Shown here: positions 34,084 to 43,037 of the stretch, piece by piece | How the letters are laid out: every line of letters starts with the position of its first letter | Position numbering within the stretch: position 1 is the first letter of the stretch | Origin: Bacteroidales bacterium | GTDB taxonomy: Bacteria > Bacteroidota > Bacteroidia > Bacteroidales > UBA7960 | Length of the DNA: 46,584 nt | Assembly: GCA_007129945.1 (NCBI GenBank) | Contig: SKUN01000020.1 | Location: 1 to 46,584 of the forward strand | Direction: 5' to 3' | Made by a program: the position numbers and the translations under genes | Notes under the pieces: generated by a model | Seen by the model: the letters and a program-made list of their open reading frames with translations, nothing else | What the model was told of the DNA's origin: nothing | The model's database searches: none

Positions 34084-34317
34084 AACCAACAACCAACTAA
34101 CAACCACCTGAGCCGTTTACCAGTCTATTGGCAGCTTCCCCTTCACTTCGCCCATGAGAACCAACAACCAACAACCTGACAGCTTCGTCCAGTGTTTTTG
34201 GGCAACCCCTACCGTTCCCAGCCCATGAGAACCAACAACCAACTAACAACCACCTGAGCCGTTTACCAGTCTATTGGCAGCTTCCCCTCAACTCCGCCCA
34301 TGAGAACCAACAACCAA
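34084..34317. repeat. 88-bp direct repeat, two copies 146 bp apart
   Basis: 34084-34171 and 34230-34317 are nearly identical (about three differences). Each begins and ends with AACCAACAACCA-type text around a shared core (CACCTGAGCCGTTTACCAGT...). The AACCAAC/CTAACAAC text is the reverse complement of the GTTGTTAGTT linkers in the hairpin array, so the whole 0.45-kb region has an inverted overall plan. The second copy runs into the 3' end of tatD and supplies its stop codon. The 58 bases between copies end in a further GCCCATGAG. Confidence 0.88.
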
Positions 34318-35079
34318 CCCAAACATCCTCCGTGCATTGGCAGTGGTCACCTCAGCCACTTCCTCCACATCAACTCCTTTAATCTCTGCGATCCGCTCTG
34401 CGATATAGGACAGGTAGGCACTCTCATTTCTTTTTCCCCGGTAAGGAACGGGTGAAAGGAAGGGGGCATCCGTTTCCAGAATAAGATGCTTTAAATCCAC
34501 CGCTTCAACCACCTCTGCCATCAGGCTGTTCTTATAAGTGACCACACCACCGATCCCCAGCATGAACCCCATGTCTGTCACTTTCCCGGCCTGTGCTGCA
34601 TTTCCGGGAAAACAATGAAACACACCCGTCAGTGCAGGATCCTGCCTCGGAATGAGCACATCAAACAATTCATCCAGGGAGTTACGTGAATGCAGGATAA
34701 GGGGCAACGAATACTTTTTGGCCCAGTGAATATGGTGTTCCAGTGATTCCTTCTGCTCGGCGGCATAGGTTTTGTCCCAATACAGGTCAATGCCGGTTTC
34801 ACCGACGGCAACAAATTCTCCTTTTTCCAGCCACTTTTCGATATTGGCCAGTTCAGTTTTATAGGTGGTCTTCACGGAGGTTGGATGAAGCCCCATCATG
34901 GGCAGGCATTTCCCCGGGAACTGCCGGGCGGCGGCCATCATCGACACCACCGTGTGGCTGTCAATATTGGGCATGAGCAGGTGGCTGACCTGCGCCTTTT
35001 CCGCACGGTCAACCACCTCTGCCCTGTCATGATCAAACTGTTCCAGGTAAATATGCGTATGGGTGTCGATCAGTTCCAA
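34288..35079 (-). CDS. tatD: TatD-family deoxyribonuclease
   Basis: A 263-residue metal-dependent hydrolase. IDTHTHIYLEQFD holds the HxH metal site; GLHPTSVK, GETGIDLYWDKT, LILHSRNS, FHCFPGN and LETDAPFLSP follow in TatD order. The start is a TTG at 35079, eight bases after the kbl stop with AGGTGT as a possible ribosome site; no ATG fits the N-terminus. The family ends at about ANARRMFGL. Here eight extra residues (VVGSHGRS) and the stop are encoded by the adjacent 88-bp repeat, so the repeat has altered the C-terminus. Function is probably unaffected. Confidence 0.92.
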   Translation of the reverse strand: MELIDTHTHIYLEQFDHDRAEVVDRAEKAQVSHLLMPNIDSHTVVSMMAAARQFPGKCLPMMGLHPTSVKTTYKTELANIEKWLEKGEFVAVGETGIDLYWDKTYAAEQKESLEHHIHWAKKYSLPLILHSRNSLDELFDVLIPRQDPALTGVFHCFPGNAAQAGKVTDMGFMLGIGGVVTYKNSLMAEVVEAVDLKHLILETDAPFLSPVPYRGKRNESAYLSYIAERIAEIKGVDVEEVAEVTTANARRMFGLVVGSHGRS

Positions 35080-35087
35080 AACACACC

Positions 35088-36278
35088 TTACTTAAGTACC
35101 TTCAGTTCTTTTCCGATTTTAATAAAGGCTTCCACACACTGGTCAAGGTGCGCTGTTTCATGGGCCGCAGAAACCTGTACGCGGATTCGCGCCTGCCCCT
35201 TGGGTACAACCGGATAGTAGAAACCGATCACATAGATGCCTTCCTCCAGCAATTTGGCTGCAAATTCCTGTGACAGCGGAGCGTCATACAACATTACGGC
35301 TACGATGGCAGATTGTGTAGGCTTCAGGTCAAACCCGGCATTCTGCATTTTTTCCATGAAGTATTCGGTATTGCGGTGCAACTTGTCCTGCAATTCATGG
35401 GTTTCCGCCATCATATCAAACATCTTGATTCCTGCATTCACCACACCCGGGGGCAGTGAATTGGAAAAGAGATATGGCCTGGAACGCTGACGCAGCAATT
35501 CAATGATTTCTTTACGACCGGTGGTGAATCCGCCAATGGCGCCGCCGAATGCCTTACCCAGTGTACCGGTGATTATGTCCACTTTGCCACGGATATCAAA
35601 CAATTCCGTTACGCCGCGTCCTGTCTTTCCAACCACGCCGGCAGAGTGGCATTCATCCACCATCACCATGGCATCATACTTCTCAGCAAGGGCAACGATC
35701 TTGTCCATCGGAGCTGCATTGCCATCCATGGAAAACACCCCGTCGGTCACAATGATGCGGAAACGCTGTGCCTGTGCTTCCTTGAGTTTGGCCTCCAGGT
35801 CTTCCATGTCCGCATTCTTATAACGATAACGTGCAGCTTTGCAAAGCCTCACCCCGTCAATGATCGAAGCATGGTTCAGTGAGTCGGAAATAATCGCATC
35901 CTCGTCGGTGAGCACGGGCTCAAACACCCCGCCATTGGCATCAAAACATGCTGCGTAAAGAATGGTGTCTTCGGTGCCAAAATACTCAGCAATTTTCTTT
36001 TCCAAAATTTTGTGATAATCCTGGGTGCCGCAGATGAACCGCACAGACGACATTCCGAAACCCCTTTCATCCATTCCCTCTTTGGCTGCCTGTATCAGTG
36101 CCGGATGGTTGGAAAGGCCCAGGTAGTTGTTCGCACAGAAGTTCAGCACTTCCTGCCCCGACTCCACCTTGATCTTTGCATCCTGCGGTGTTACAATAAT
36201 CCGCTCTTCCTTATATAACCCGGCGTCCCGGATACCCTTCAATTCCTGCTGAAGATGTTCCTTGATTTTTCCGTACAT
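35088..36278 (-). CDS. kbl: Glycine C-acetyltransferase (2-amino-3-ketobutyrate CoA ligase)
   Basis: A 396-residue PLP enzyme that cleaves 2-amino-3-ketobutyrate with CoA to glycine and acetyl-CoA. The alpha-oxoamine synthase signature is clear: NFCANNYLGLS, GMSSVRFICGTQ, DSLNHASIIDG, VDECHSAGVVG and the PLP lysine in GTLGKAFGG. The ATG at 36278 is used instead of 36314, because the -7 box at 36329-36336 would leave almost no leader for the longer form. It faces tdh, which makes its substrate. tatD follows eight bases downstream. Confidence 0.95.
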   Translation of the reverse strand: MYGKIKEHLQQELKGIRDAGLYKEERIIVTPQDAKIKVESGQEVLNFCANNYLGLSNHPALIQAAKEGMDERGFGMSSVRFICGTQDYHKILEKKIAEYFGTEDTILYAACFDANGGVFEPVLTDEDAIISDSLNHASIIDGVRLCKAARYRYKNADMEDLEAKLKEAQAQRFRIIVTDGVFSMDGNAAPMDKIVALAEKYDAMVMVDECHSAGVVGKTGRGVTELFDIRGKVDIITGTLGKAFGGAIGGFTTGRKEIIELLRQRSRPYLFSNSLPPGVVNAGIKMFDMMAETHELQDKLHRNTEYFMEKMQNAGFDLKPTQSAIVAVMLYDAPLSQEFAAKLLEEGIYVIGFYYPVVPKGQARIRVQVSAAHETAHLDQCVEAFIKIGKELKVLK

Positions 36279-36328
36279 ATCAGTAATTCGCTTTTGGTGT
36301 ATAAAATGAAACAATTATTAGTCAGAGG

Positions 36329-36336
36329 CAAAGATA
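36329..36336 (-). promoter_or_regulatory. -7 box of kbl
   Basis: Reads TATCTTTG on the minus strand. The predicted start near 36322 gives a 44-base leader to the ATG at 36278. Confidence 0.62.
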
Positions 36337-36413
36337 TTGTTTTTGATAATAAATGCACGTAAACAACACCCGAACCTGGTAGTTAATCACTTAAAAAAAT
36401 CAATAAAAATCGT

Positions 36414-36421
36414 TACATTTG
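36414..36421 (+). promoter_or_regulatory. -7 box of tdh
   Basis: TACATTTG, an exact match. The predicted start near 36428 gives a leader of about 45 bases. With the kbl box 78 bases away it makes a symmetrical divergent promoter for the threonine pathway. Confidence 0.62.
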
Positions 36422-36472
36422 CGCCCAACCGCGTAATAATCTATTTTATAAACGATTAAACTTTAAAACAGC

Positions 36473-37435
36473 ATGAAAAATATTTTGGTTGTCGGATCAG
36501 CTGGTCAGATTGGCTCAGAGCTCACACTTGCTTTGCGCGAAATTTACGGAGGCGACAATGTGGTTGCCGGTGTACGAAAAACCAAACCCTCGGAAAAGCT
36601 TTCCGGCACGGGCCCCTGCGAAGTGGTCGACGCGCTGGATAAAAATAACCTGAAAGAGGTGGTTGACAAATATAAAATTGATGCGATTATCAACATGGCC
36701 GCTATCCTCTCAGGCACAGGAGAAAAAAACCCCATGCTGGCCTGGGACGTCAATATGAACGGACTGATCAACATTCTGGAACTGGCAAGGGAATACAAGA
36801 TGAAGCAGGTACTGGTACCCAGCTCCATCGCTGTGTTTGGTCCCACCACTCCGGTCGAAAATACCCCCCAGGAAACCATCCTGAAACCCACCACCATTTA
36901 TGGGGTGACCAAGGTTGCCGGGGAGCTGCTTGGCGACTATTATGTAAAAAAATACGGCCTTGATGTCAGGGGGTTGAGGTATCCCGGCATCATCAGCCAT
37001 GAAACCGAGCCGGGTGGCGGCACCACCGACTATGCCGTGGCCATTTATTACGAAGCCATCAAAAACAAAAAATACACCTGCTTCGTCAATGAGAATACAC
37101 GCTTGCCGATGATGTATATGCCCGACTGCCTGAAGGCCACCATCGACCTGATGCAGGCCGACTTTTCCAGCCTGAATCATCACTGCGACTACAACGTAGG
37201 CGCCATGGACTTCACGGTGGCGGAAATGGCAGAATCGATCAGGAAACACATTCCTGAATTTGAGATCAGTTATGAACCGGACTTCCGCCAGGAAATTGCC
37301 GATTCATGGCCAAACTCCGTGGATGACAGCCCGGCACGCAAGGACTGGGGATGGCAGCATGACTTCGACCTGGACAAAATGACAGCCGATATGCTGAAAG
37401 CCATCGGAGAAAAACACGAAAAAGGCCTGATTTAA
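36473..37435 (+). CDS. L-threonine 3-dehydrogenase, SDR (epimerase-like) type
   Basis: A 320-residue NAD-dependent enzyme oxidising threonine to 2-amino-3-ketobutyrate. The dinucleotide fold begins ILVVGSAGQIGSEL; the catalytic Tyr-Lys pair is in YGVTK, preceded by PSSIAVFGP; YPGIISHETEPGGGTTDYAV marks the threonine dehydrogenase subgroup of the extended SDR family. It is unrelated to the zinc-type Tdh of E. coli but does the same job. Divergent kbl completes the pathway, which makes the assignment firm. A terminator follows. Confidence 0.93.
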   Translation: MKNILVVGSAGQIGSELTLALREIYGGDNVVAGVRKTKPSEKLSGTGPCEVVDALDKNNLKEVVDKYKIDAIINMAAILSGTGEKNPMLAWDVNMNGLINILELAREYKMKQVLVPSSIAVFGPTTPVENTPQETILKPTTIYGVTKVAGELLGDYYVKKYGLDVRGLRYPGIISHETEPGGGTTDYAVAIYYEAIKNKKYTCFVNENTRLPMMYMPDCLKATIDLMQADFSSLNHHCDYNVGAMDFTVAEMAESIRKHIPEFEISYEPDFRQEIADSWPNSVDDSPARKDWGWQHDFDLDKMTADMLKAIGEKHEKGLI

Positions 37436-37443
37436 GGGCACCC

Positions 37444-37486
37444 AAAAAAATCCCGGCAGCACTGGATTTTGCTGCCGGGATTTTTA
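37444..37486 (+). terminator. Intrinsic terminator after threonine dehydrogenase
   Basis: A 10-bp perfect stem (TCCCGGCAGC 37451-37460 / GCTGCCGGGA 37471-37480) has an A-run before it and a T-run after it. Confidence 0.92.
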
Positions 37487-37510
37487 TACCCGTGATTTTA
37501 TAAAAAGATG

Positions 37511-37518
37511 TAGCTTTG
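37511..37518 (+). promoter_or_regulatory. -7 box of dnaX, nearly leaderless
   Basis: TAGCTTTG, an exact TAnnTTTG, ends only seven bases before the dnaX ATG at 37526. If used, transcription would start at or next to the start codon. Confidence 0.5.
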
Positions 37519-37525
37519 CAGTGAG

Positions 37526-39345
37526 ATGGACCAGTTTATCGTTTCCGCACGCAAATACCGGCCGGCCACCTTTGACATGGTGGTGGGGCAGCAATCCATA
37601 ACCAACACCCTGAAAAATGCCATCAGGAACAATCACCTGGCCCAGGCATTTTTGTTTTGCGGACCCAGGGGTGTGGGCAAAACGACTTGTGCACGCATCC
37701 TGGCGAAGACCATCAATTGCGAAAACATTACGGAAAATATTGAGGCTTGCAATGAGTGTGAATCATGCCGGTCATTCAACCAAAGCCACTCCTTTAACGT
37801 GCACGAACTGGATGCGGCGTCCAATAATTCAGTGGACGGCATTCGGGCCCTGGTGGATCAGGTGAGAATCCCCCCACAGGTAGGCACATACAAGGTTTAC
37901 ATCATTGATGAGGTTCATATGTTGTCACAACAGGCATTCAACGCCTTTCTTAAAACACTGGAAGAACCTCCTGCCTACGCCAAATTCATTTTGGCTACCA
38001 CTGAAAAGCACAAGATCATCCCTACCATACTCTCACGTTGCCAGATCTTCGACTTTGCCAGGATTACCGTGAAGGATATTTCCGAACAGCTTGCCTGGGT
38101 GGCCCGGCAGGAATCGATACAGGCCGACCCCAATGCCCTGCATATCGTCAGCCAGAAAGCGGATGGCGCCATGCGGGATGCGTTGTCGATATTCGATCAG
38201 CTGGTCAGCTTCACGGGCAATACCATTACGTATGAACAAGTCATTGAAAACCTCAATGTACTGGATTACGATTATTTCTTCAGGATGACCGACCTGATCC
38301 TGGAAGAAAAACCCTCAGAAATCCTGCTGCTGGTTAACGAAGTATTGCAAAAAGGCTTTGAGGGGGCGGATTTTATCACCGGCTACAGTGCTCACCTGCG
38401 CGATCTGCTGGTCTGCAAAGATCCTGCAACGGCAAAGCTGGTGGAAGCCAGTGATGATATCCGGGCAAAATATGTGACGCAGGCAGAAAAATGTTCCAGG
38501 GAACTTTTACTGCAGGCCCTTGAAATTAACAACCAGGCTGACGTTCAATACAAAGCCAGCAGCAACAAACGGTTGTTGCTGGAATTATCGCTGCTGCAAG
38601 TGGCATCCCTGGTAAAAAAAAAAGCCCTGACGAAACAACAGTAAGACCACCGCAGCAACTGATCGCCCCCGAAAAGACAATCACTCCCTCCGTTACTGTA
38701 AAAAAAACCGGCAAGGCTCCCGCTGATTCTGAGTCGGGTGAGGCAAACCGGCCTGAGCAGGTAACCGGATCAGGAAATAAGCCGGAAAGCCGGCGCCCGC
38801 CCCAAACAAAAGAGGAAGACCACAAGGATCAGGCGGAACAAACCCGGACGACGAAACAACCCACTGCGTCTTCAAAAAGGGTTAGTCCGATCAGTAAACT
38901 AAGCCTGAAAATCAACGAAGATAAAAAGGTAGCAAAGCAAGCCATTCCAGGCTCCGGGGAGTCCGGCGAGAGACCAGTAACCACCTTTTCCAGGGAAGAA
39001 TTCATGCAGGCATGGAATAAGCTTGCTGCTTCGCATAAGAAAGGAAGCCCGGCTCTATATATGGCCATGACAGGTCACCAGCCAAAGTTGTTACCGGACA
39101 ATGCCATCCTTCTGCCGCTGGACAACACCATTCAGGAAGACCTGATCAACGACAATAAACCGGCGCTGCTCAGTATGCTGCATAAAGAGCTCAGGAACTA
39201 TGCCATTGAGATCCACACGGAAATCATCAAAAATCAAAGAAGCCGGAAGGCCTACCTGCCCAAAGACAAATTGCAGAAGCTGATGGAAAAAAACCCGGAT
39301 ATCCGGCGCCTGCAAAAGGAAATGGGGCTCGACCTCCTTTATTAA
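37526..39345 (+). CDS. dnaX: DNA polymerase III gamma/tau subunit, with -1 frameshift at A10
   Basis: The clamp-loader ATPase. The zero frame (37526-38644) gives 372 residues: Walker A GPRGVGKT at 46-53, a zinc module with Cys75, 78 and 81, Walker B IIDEVH and the sensor block ATTEKHKIIPTILSRC. It stops soon after a run of ten A (38614-38623, coding V-KKK). The -1 frame is open from this run to 39345, with a Pro/Ser/Lys-rich linker and then a C-terminal domain (from 39004, MQAWNKLAASHK...LLSMLHKELRN). Reading through by -1 slippage would give a 606-residue tau, while no slippage gives a short gamma. A homopolymer miscount in the sequence is the main alternative. Confidence 0.85.
38614..38623 (+). 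promoter_or_regulatory. A10 slippery run in dnaX
   Basis: Ten consecutive A in the zero-frame context GTA-AAA-AAA-AAA-GCC. It offers A-AAA-AAA slippery positions for a ribosome, and is long enough for polymerase slippage. The zero frame stops 18 bases later (TAA at 38642), while the -1 frame is open for 240 codons. Confidence 0.65.
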
Positions 39346-39420
39346 GCCACGATTCACCATTTATTTGCAATAATTAACATTCATTGCGTGAATCGCTGCA
39401 GCGGCCCTGAGATTATTTTG

Positions 39421-39428
39421 TACATTTG
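39421..39428 (+). promoter_or_regulatory. -7 box of the M16 peptidase operon
   Basis: TACATTTG, an exact match, implying a start near 39435 and a leader of about 73 bases before the ATG at 39508. Confidence 0.55.
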
Positions 39429-39507
39429 TTTTCCTTTGTAGTCAGGGGAATCCTGCCTTTAATCGAATTTGCCAGATAATATTTGATAACCTCTAAAATT
39501 ATTACCC

Positions 39508-40833
39508 ATGAAGTTTTCACTGAAGCTTTTCATTGTATCCGTGTGCATTTTACTGACCGGGCCTGCACAAGCCTCGGAGCAGCGGATTGCATTTACGGAA
39601 TACAAACTGGACAACGGACTGCATGTAATTTTACATGAAGACAACACCACACCGAATGTGGTGGTGAACATCATGTACCATGTAGGCGCCAAAAATGAGC
39701 ACCCGGAACGCACGGGTTTTGCCCACTTTTTTGAACACCTGATGTTCGAGGGTTCAGAAAACATCGGACGGGGCGAGTTTGCCGAGATTGTGGAAAAAGC
39801 GGGTGGTTCGCTGAATGCCTTTACCAGTTTCGATGTAACCAATTATTTTGTGCTGCTTCCTTCCAACCAGCTGGAGCTGGGCCTCTGGCTCGAGTCTGAG
39901 CGTCTGCTTCACCCGGTAATTGACTCCATCGGAATTGCCACACAAAAAGATGTGGTGACCGAGGAAATGAAACAAACACGTGACAACCAACCCTATGGAC
40001 GTGTACTTACAGAAACGATCAAGCGGGCATATACGGTACATCCCTACCGGACTGACGTGCTGGGCAAGGATGAACACATCCGCAATGCTACCTATGACGA
40101 CATCACCTCTTTCCATGATATGTTTTATGTTCCCAATAATGCGGTTCTGGTGGTATCCGGAGACATCGATGTGGATGAGACCAAAGAGTTGGTGGAAAAA
40201 TATTTCGGAGAAATTCCGGGGGGAAAAGAAGAGATCCGCCGGCCGGACGTGCAGGAGCCTGAAAGAATGACTGAGGTGAGGGACACGGTCTATGACAACA
40301 TACAGTTGCCTGCCCTGATCCAGGCATATCACATCCCGGCCATGGGAACAGAAGAGTATTATGCCATGCAGATGCTGGGCACATTGCTTTCGCAGGGACA
40401 AAGCAGCAGGCTCTACAGGCGGCTTGTGGTGGAAGACCAGACGGCCATGCAGGTGCAGGCCATGCCGTTGGGCCTTGAAGATCCCGGATTGACCATAGTA
40501 CTTGCCATCCCCAACATCGGCACAGACCCCCGGGTGCTGGAAACCACGATCAATGAAGAACTCGGGCGGGTACGCGAAGAGCTGATCTCTGAAGAAGAGA
40601 TGCAAAAACTCCGCAACCAGGTGGAAAGCCGGATGGTCAACAGCAATACCACCATCGCCAGCAGGACGACCAATCTGGCCAATTACCACCTGATCTACAA
40701 TAATGCCAACCTGATCAATACAGAGATAGACAGGTTTATGGCTGTTTCCAGGGAAGATATCAGGGATGCTGCCCGTAAATATCTGCGTGAAAACAACAGG
40801 GTGGTATTGTATTACCTGCCCGAACAACAATAA
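39508..40833 (+). CDS. M16-family zinc peptidase, catalytic subunit
   Basis: A 441-residue secreted metallopeptidase with a signal peptide (LFIVSVCILLTGPAQA). The inverted zinc motif HFFEH is at residues 73-77, with the third ligand Glu152/153 in TEEMKQT 75 residues later, as in pitrilysin/mitochondrial processing peptidase relatives. A second M16 domain occupies the C-terminal half. The next gene, 32 bases downstream, encodes an M16 protein without the zinc motif, so the two probably form an active/inactive heterodimer in the periplasm. Confidence 0.94.
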   Translation: MKFSLKLFIVSVCILLTGPAQASEQRIAFTEYKLDNGLHVILHEDNTTPNVVVNIMYHVGAKNEHPERTGFAHFFEHLMFEGSENIGRGEFAEIVEKAGGSLNAFTSFDVTNYFVLLPSNQLELGLWLESERLLHPVIDSIGIATQKDVVTEEMKQTRDNQPYGRVLTETIKRAYTVHPYRTDVLGKDEHIRNATYDDITSFHDMFYVPNNAVLVVSGDIDVDETKELVEKYFGEIPGGKEEIRRPDVQEPERMTEVRDTVYDNIQLPALIQAYHIPAMGTEEYYAMQMLGTLLSQGQSSRLYRRLVVEDQTAMQVQAMPLGLEDPGLTIVLAIPNIGTDPRVLETTINEELGRVREELISEEEMQKLRNQVESRMVNSNTTIASRTTNLANYHLIYNNANLINTEIDRFMAVSREDIRDAARKYLRENNRVVLYYLPEQQ

Positions 40834-40865
40834 TCACCCGATCGTTAACAGAAAAAAACTGAGTC

Positions 40866-42929
40866 ATGAGAAAGCTATTGATAGTATTCCTAATAAGCGT
40901 TTTTACCTTTTATTCAGCCGATGCACAGGTTGACCGGAGCCAGCCACCGGAGCCGGGTCCGGCACCGGTAATTCAGATCGGAGATTTTGAGTCTTTTGAA
41001 ATGGACAACGGGATGACCGTGATCGTGGTCGAAAACCGCCAGGTACCCGTGGTCTCCTTCCAGCTCAGCCTGGATATAGATCCTGTTTTGGAAGGGGAGG
41101 CAAAAGGTTACGTAAGCCTTGCAGGATCTTTGTTGCGCGAGGGTACAACCAATCGCACAAAAAAAGAGATTGACGAAACCATTGATTTCATCGGGGCCAG
41201 TTTGTCCACCTCTTCCAGCGGCATATTTGCTTCTTCACTGACCCGGCACAGGGAAACGCTGCTGGAGCTTATGTCGGATATTCTTATGAACCCATCCTTT
41301 CCCGAAGAAGAACTGGAACGGCTGATGAACCAGACACGGTCAGGACTCGCCACCACCCGCAACGATGCAGGCTCCATGGTAGCCAATGTCTCCCGTGCGG
41401 TTGTTTACGGAGAGGATCATCCTTACGGTGAGGTAACCACAGAGGAAAGCCTGGACAATGTGCAACGCGATATGCTCAGGCAATACTACGAAGATCATTT
41501 CAAGCCCAATGTGGCTTATATGGTTATTGTCGGGGATATCAGCCTGGATGAAGCCCGGGAGGTTACTGAGACCTATTTTGGGAGCTGGGAGCCCGGTGAA
41601 GTTCCAACCAGAACCTACCCAACGCCTGCTCCTCCGGACGGAAGACGGGTGGCGTTGGCTGACCGCCGTGGTGCAGTCCAGAGCCTGGTAACCGTAACAC
41701 ATCCTGTTGAGCTGCAGCCCGGGCATGAAGATGCAATCAAGGCCAATGTGATGAACTCGATTCTCGGGGGTGGCGCCTTTTCAGGCCGGCTGATGCAAAA
41801 CCTTCGTGAAGACAAAGGTTATACTTATGGCGCACGCTCCAACCTCTCATCCGACCGCCTCGTGGGCAGGTTCAACGCCAGGGCTGAGGTACGAAATGCC
41901 GTAACCGACAGCACCGTAACGGAAATTCTCTATGAGATGGAGCGAATGATGCAGGAACCCGTGGAGGAAAGCAATCTCGAGCTGACCAGAAATTTTATGA
42001 CCGGAAGCTTTGCCCGATCCCTGGAAAGCCCCAGAACCATTGCCAACTTTGCCCTGAATACCATCCGCTATGATTTGCCGGATGATTATTACAGGACTTA
42101 CCTGGAGAGGTTGAATGAAGTAAGTGTGGAAGATGTACACGAAATGGCCAACAAATACCTGAACCCGGACAATGCGTATATCGTGGTGGCAGGCAGCAGG
42201 GAAGAAGTGATGGAAAGCCTGCGTCCTTTCAGTGCCACAGGAATGGTCGAACTGTATGATGCCTTCGGAAGACCTGTGGAAGAAGAGGAACTCCGCCCGG
42301 TACCCGAAGGATATACCGCCGAAACAGTAATTGAGCAGTATATTGAAGCAATCGGAGGCCGTGAAAGGCTGGAAAATATCCGGGACATCAGGCAGGAAAT
42401 GACAGGCCGGCTTATGGGGCAGGAGGTGCAAATGACCATCTATAAGAAAGATCCCCACTTCCTGCTTCAGAAAACATCCATGGGCGGCATGACCCTTTCA
42501 CAGCAGCTGTTTGACGGGGAAAAAGGTGTGGTTGTATCCCAGATGGGACGTCAGGAGTTCACAGAAGGAGCTGAATTTGAACAGTTTAAGATGGAGTCTG
42601 CCATCATCCCTGAACTCACATACAAAAATCTGGGCATTGAGAAGGAACTGCTTGGCATTGAAATCATTGAGGGTCAGGCATCTTTCAAGGTTAAAGACAC
42701 TTATCCCGGTGGAAACACCGCACTTAATTACTATTGCACAGCAAGCGGATTAAAGGTTAAGACAGAAAGTAACGGGGGAATCTCGATTTATGACGAGTAC
42801 AAAGAGGTGGACGGTTTTGTCATTCCCTTTTCCATCACCCAGGAAGTGGGGCCCCAGACCATAGAGGTTACCATTGACAAGGTTGAGATCAACACCGGAA
42901 TGGATGAGACCATCTTTGTGGTCGACTAA
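40866..42929 (+). CDS. M16-family inactive partner with LolA-like C-terminal domain
   Basis: A 687-residue secreted protein. Residues 35-465 are two M16 domains, but the site where HxxEH belongs reads YVSLAGSLL (82-90), so zinc and catalysis are lost. The C-domain keeps the YGARSNLSSDR substrate-contact block. After about residue 481 comes an added 200-residue segment (GYTAETVIEQYIEAIGGRERL...; DPHFLLQKTSMGG; YKEVDGFVIPFSI) resembling the LolA/outer-membrane lipoprotein-sorting fold. Such an extension could bring a lipoprotein or lipid-bound substrate to the peptidase pair. A strong terminator follows. Confidence 0.88.
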   Translation: MRKLLIVFLISVFTFYSADAQVDRSQPPEPGPAPVIQIGDFESFEMDNGMTVIVVENRQVPVVSFQLSLDIDPVLEGEAKGYVSLAGSLLREGTTNRTKKEIDETIDFIGASLSTSSSGIFASSLTRHRETLLELMSDILMNPSFPEEELERLMNQTRSGLATTRNDAGSMVANVSRAVVYGEDHPYGEVTTEESLDNVQRDMLRQYYEDHFKPNVAYMVIVGDISLDEAREVTETYFGSWEPGEVPTRTYPTPAPPDGRRVALADRRGAVQSLVTVTHPVELQPGHEDAIKANVMNSILGGGAFSGRLMQNLREDKGYTYGARSNLSSDRLVGRFNARAEVRNAVTDSTVTEILYEMERMMQEPVEESNLELTRNFMTGSFARSLESPRTIANFALNTIRYDLPDDYYRTYLERLNEVSVEDVHEMANKYLNPDNAYIVVAGSREEVMESLRPFSATGMVELYDAFGRPVEEEELRPVPEGYTAETVIEQYIEAIGGRERLENIRDIRQEMTGRLMGQEVQMTIYKKDPHFLLQKTSMGGMTLSQQLFDGEKGVVVSQMGRQEFTEGAEFEQFKMESAIIPELTYKNLGIEKELLGIEIIEGQASFKVKDTYPGGNTALNYYCTASGLKVKTESNGGISIYDEYKEVDGFVIPFSITQEVGPQTIEVTIDKVEINTGMDETIFVVD

Positions 42930-42945
42930 ATCACTCTTCCCTTAC

Positions 42946-42987
42946 TAAAAGAGGCTGTCTCCGGTACACGAGGCAGTCTCTTTTTTT
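42946..42987 (+). terminator. Intrinsic terminator of the M16 operon
   Basis: A 13-bp stem with two G-T pairs (AAAGAGGCTGTCT at 42948-42960 with AGGCAGTCTCTTT at 42971-42983) and a 10-base loop, followed by further T residues. Confidence 0.88.
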
Positions 42988-42988
42988 G

Positions 42989-42996
42989 TAAATTTG
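42989..42996 (+). promoter_or_regulatory. -7 box of the YihY-family gene
   Basis: TAAATTTG, an exact TAnnTTTG directly after the T-run of the preceding terminator. The predicted leader is about 35 bases. Confidence 0.6.
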
Positions 42997-43037
42997 GGAC
43001 AAACCATCGCATTATTCATCCTTGTCTCCCCGCGACC

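Noticed and set aside
33864..34320. CRISPR array between tatD and ansA
   Set aside because: There is no constant repeat with unique spacers of equal length; units are hairpins with changing stems and there are no cas genes.
38614..39345. dnaX as a degraded pseudogene with a separate small downstream gene
   Set aside because: The -1 frame is open without a stop from the A10 run to the C-terminal domain, which is not expected of decay. A homopolymer error remains possible.
39754..40830. Long minus-strand open frame opposite the M16 peptidase gene (358 codons)
   Set aside because: It mirrors a well-supported peptidase gene, has no recognisable domain and no promoter or ribosome site.
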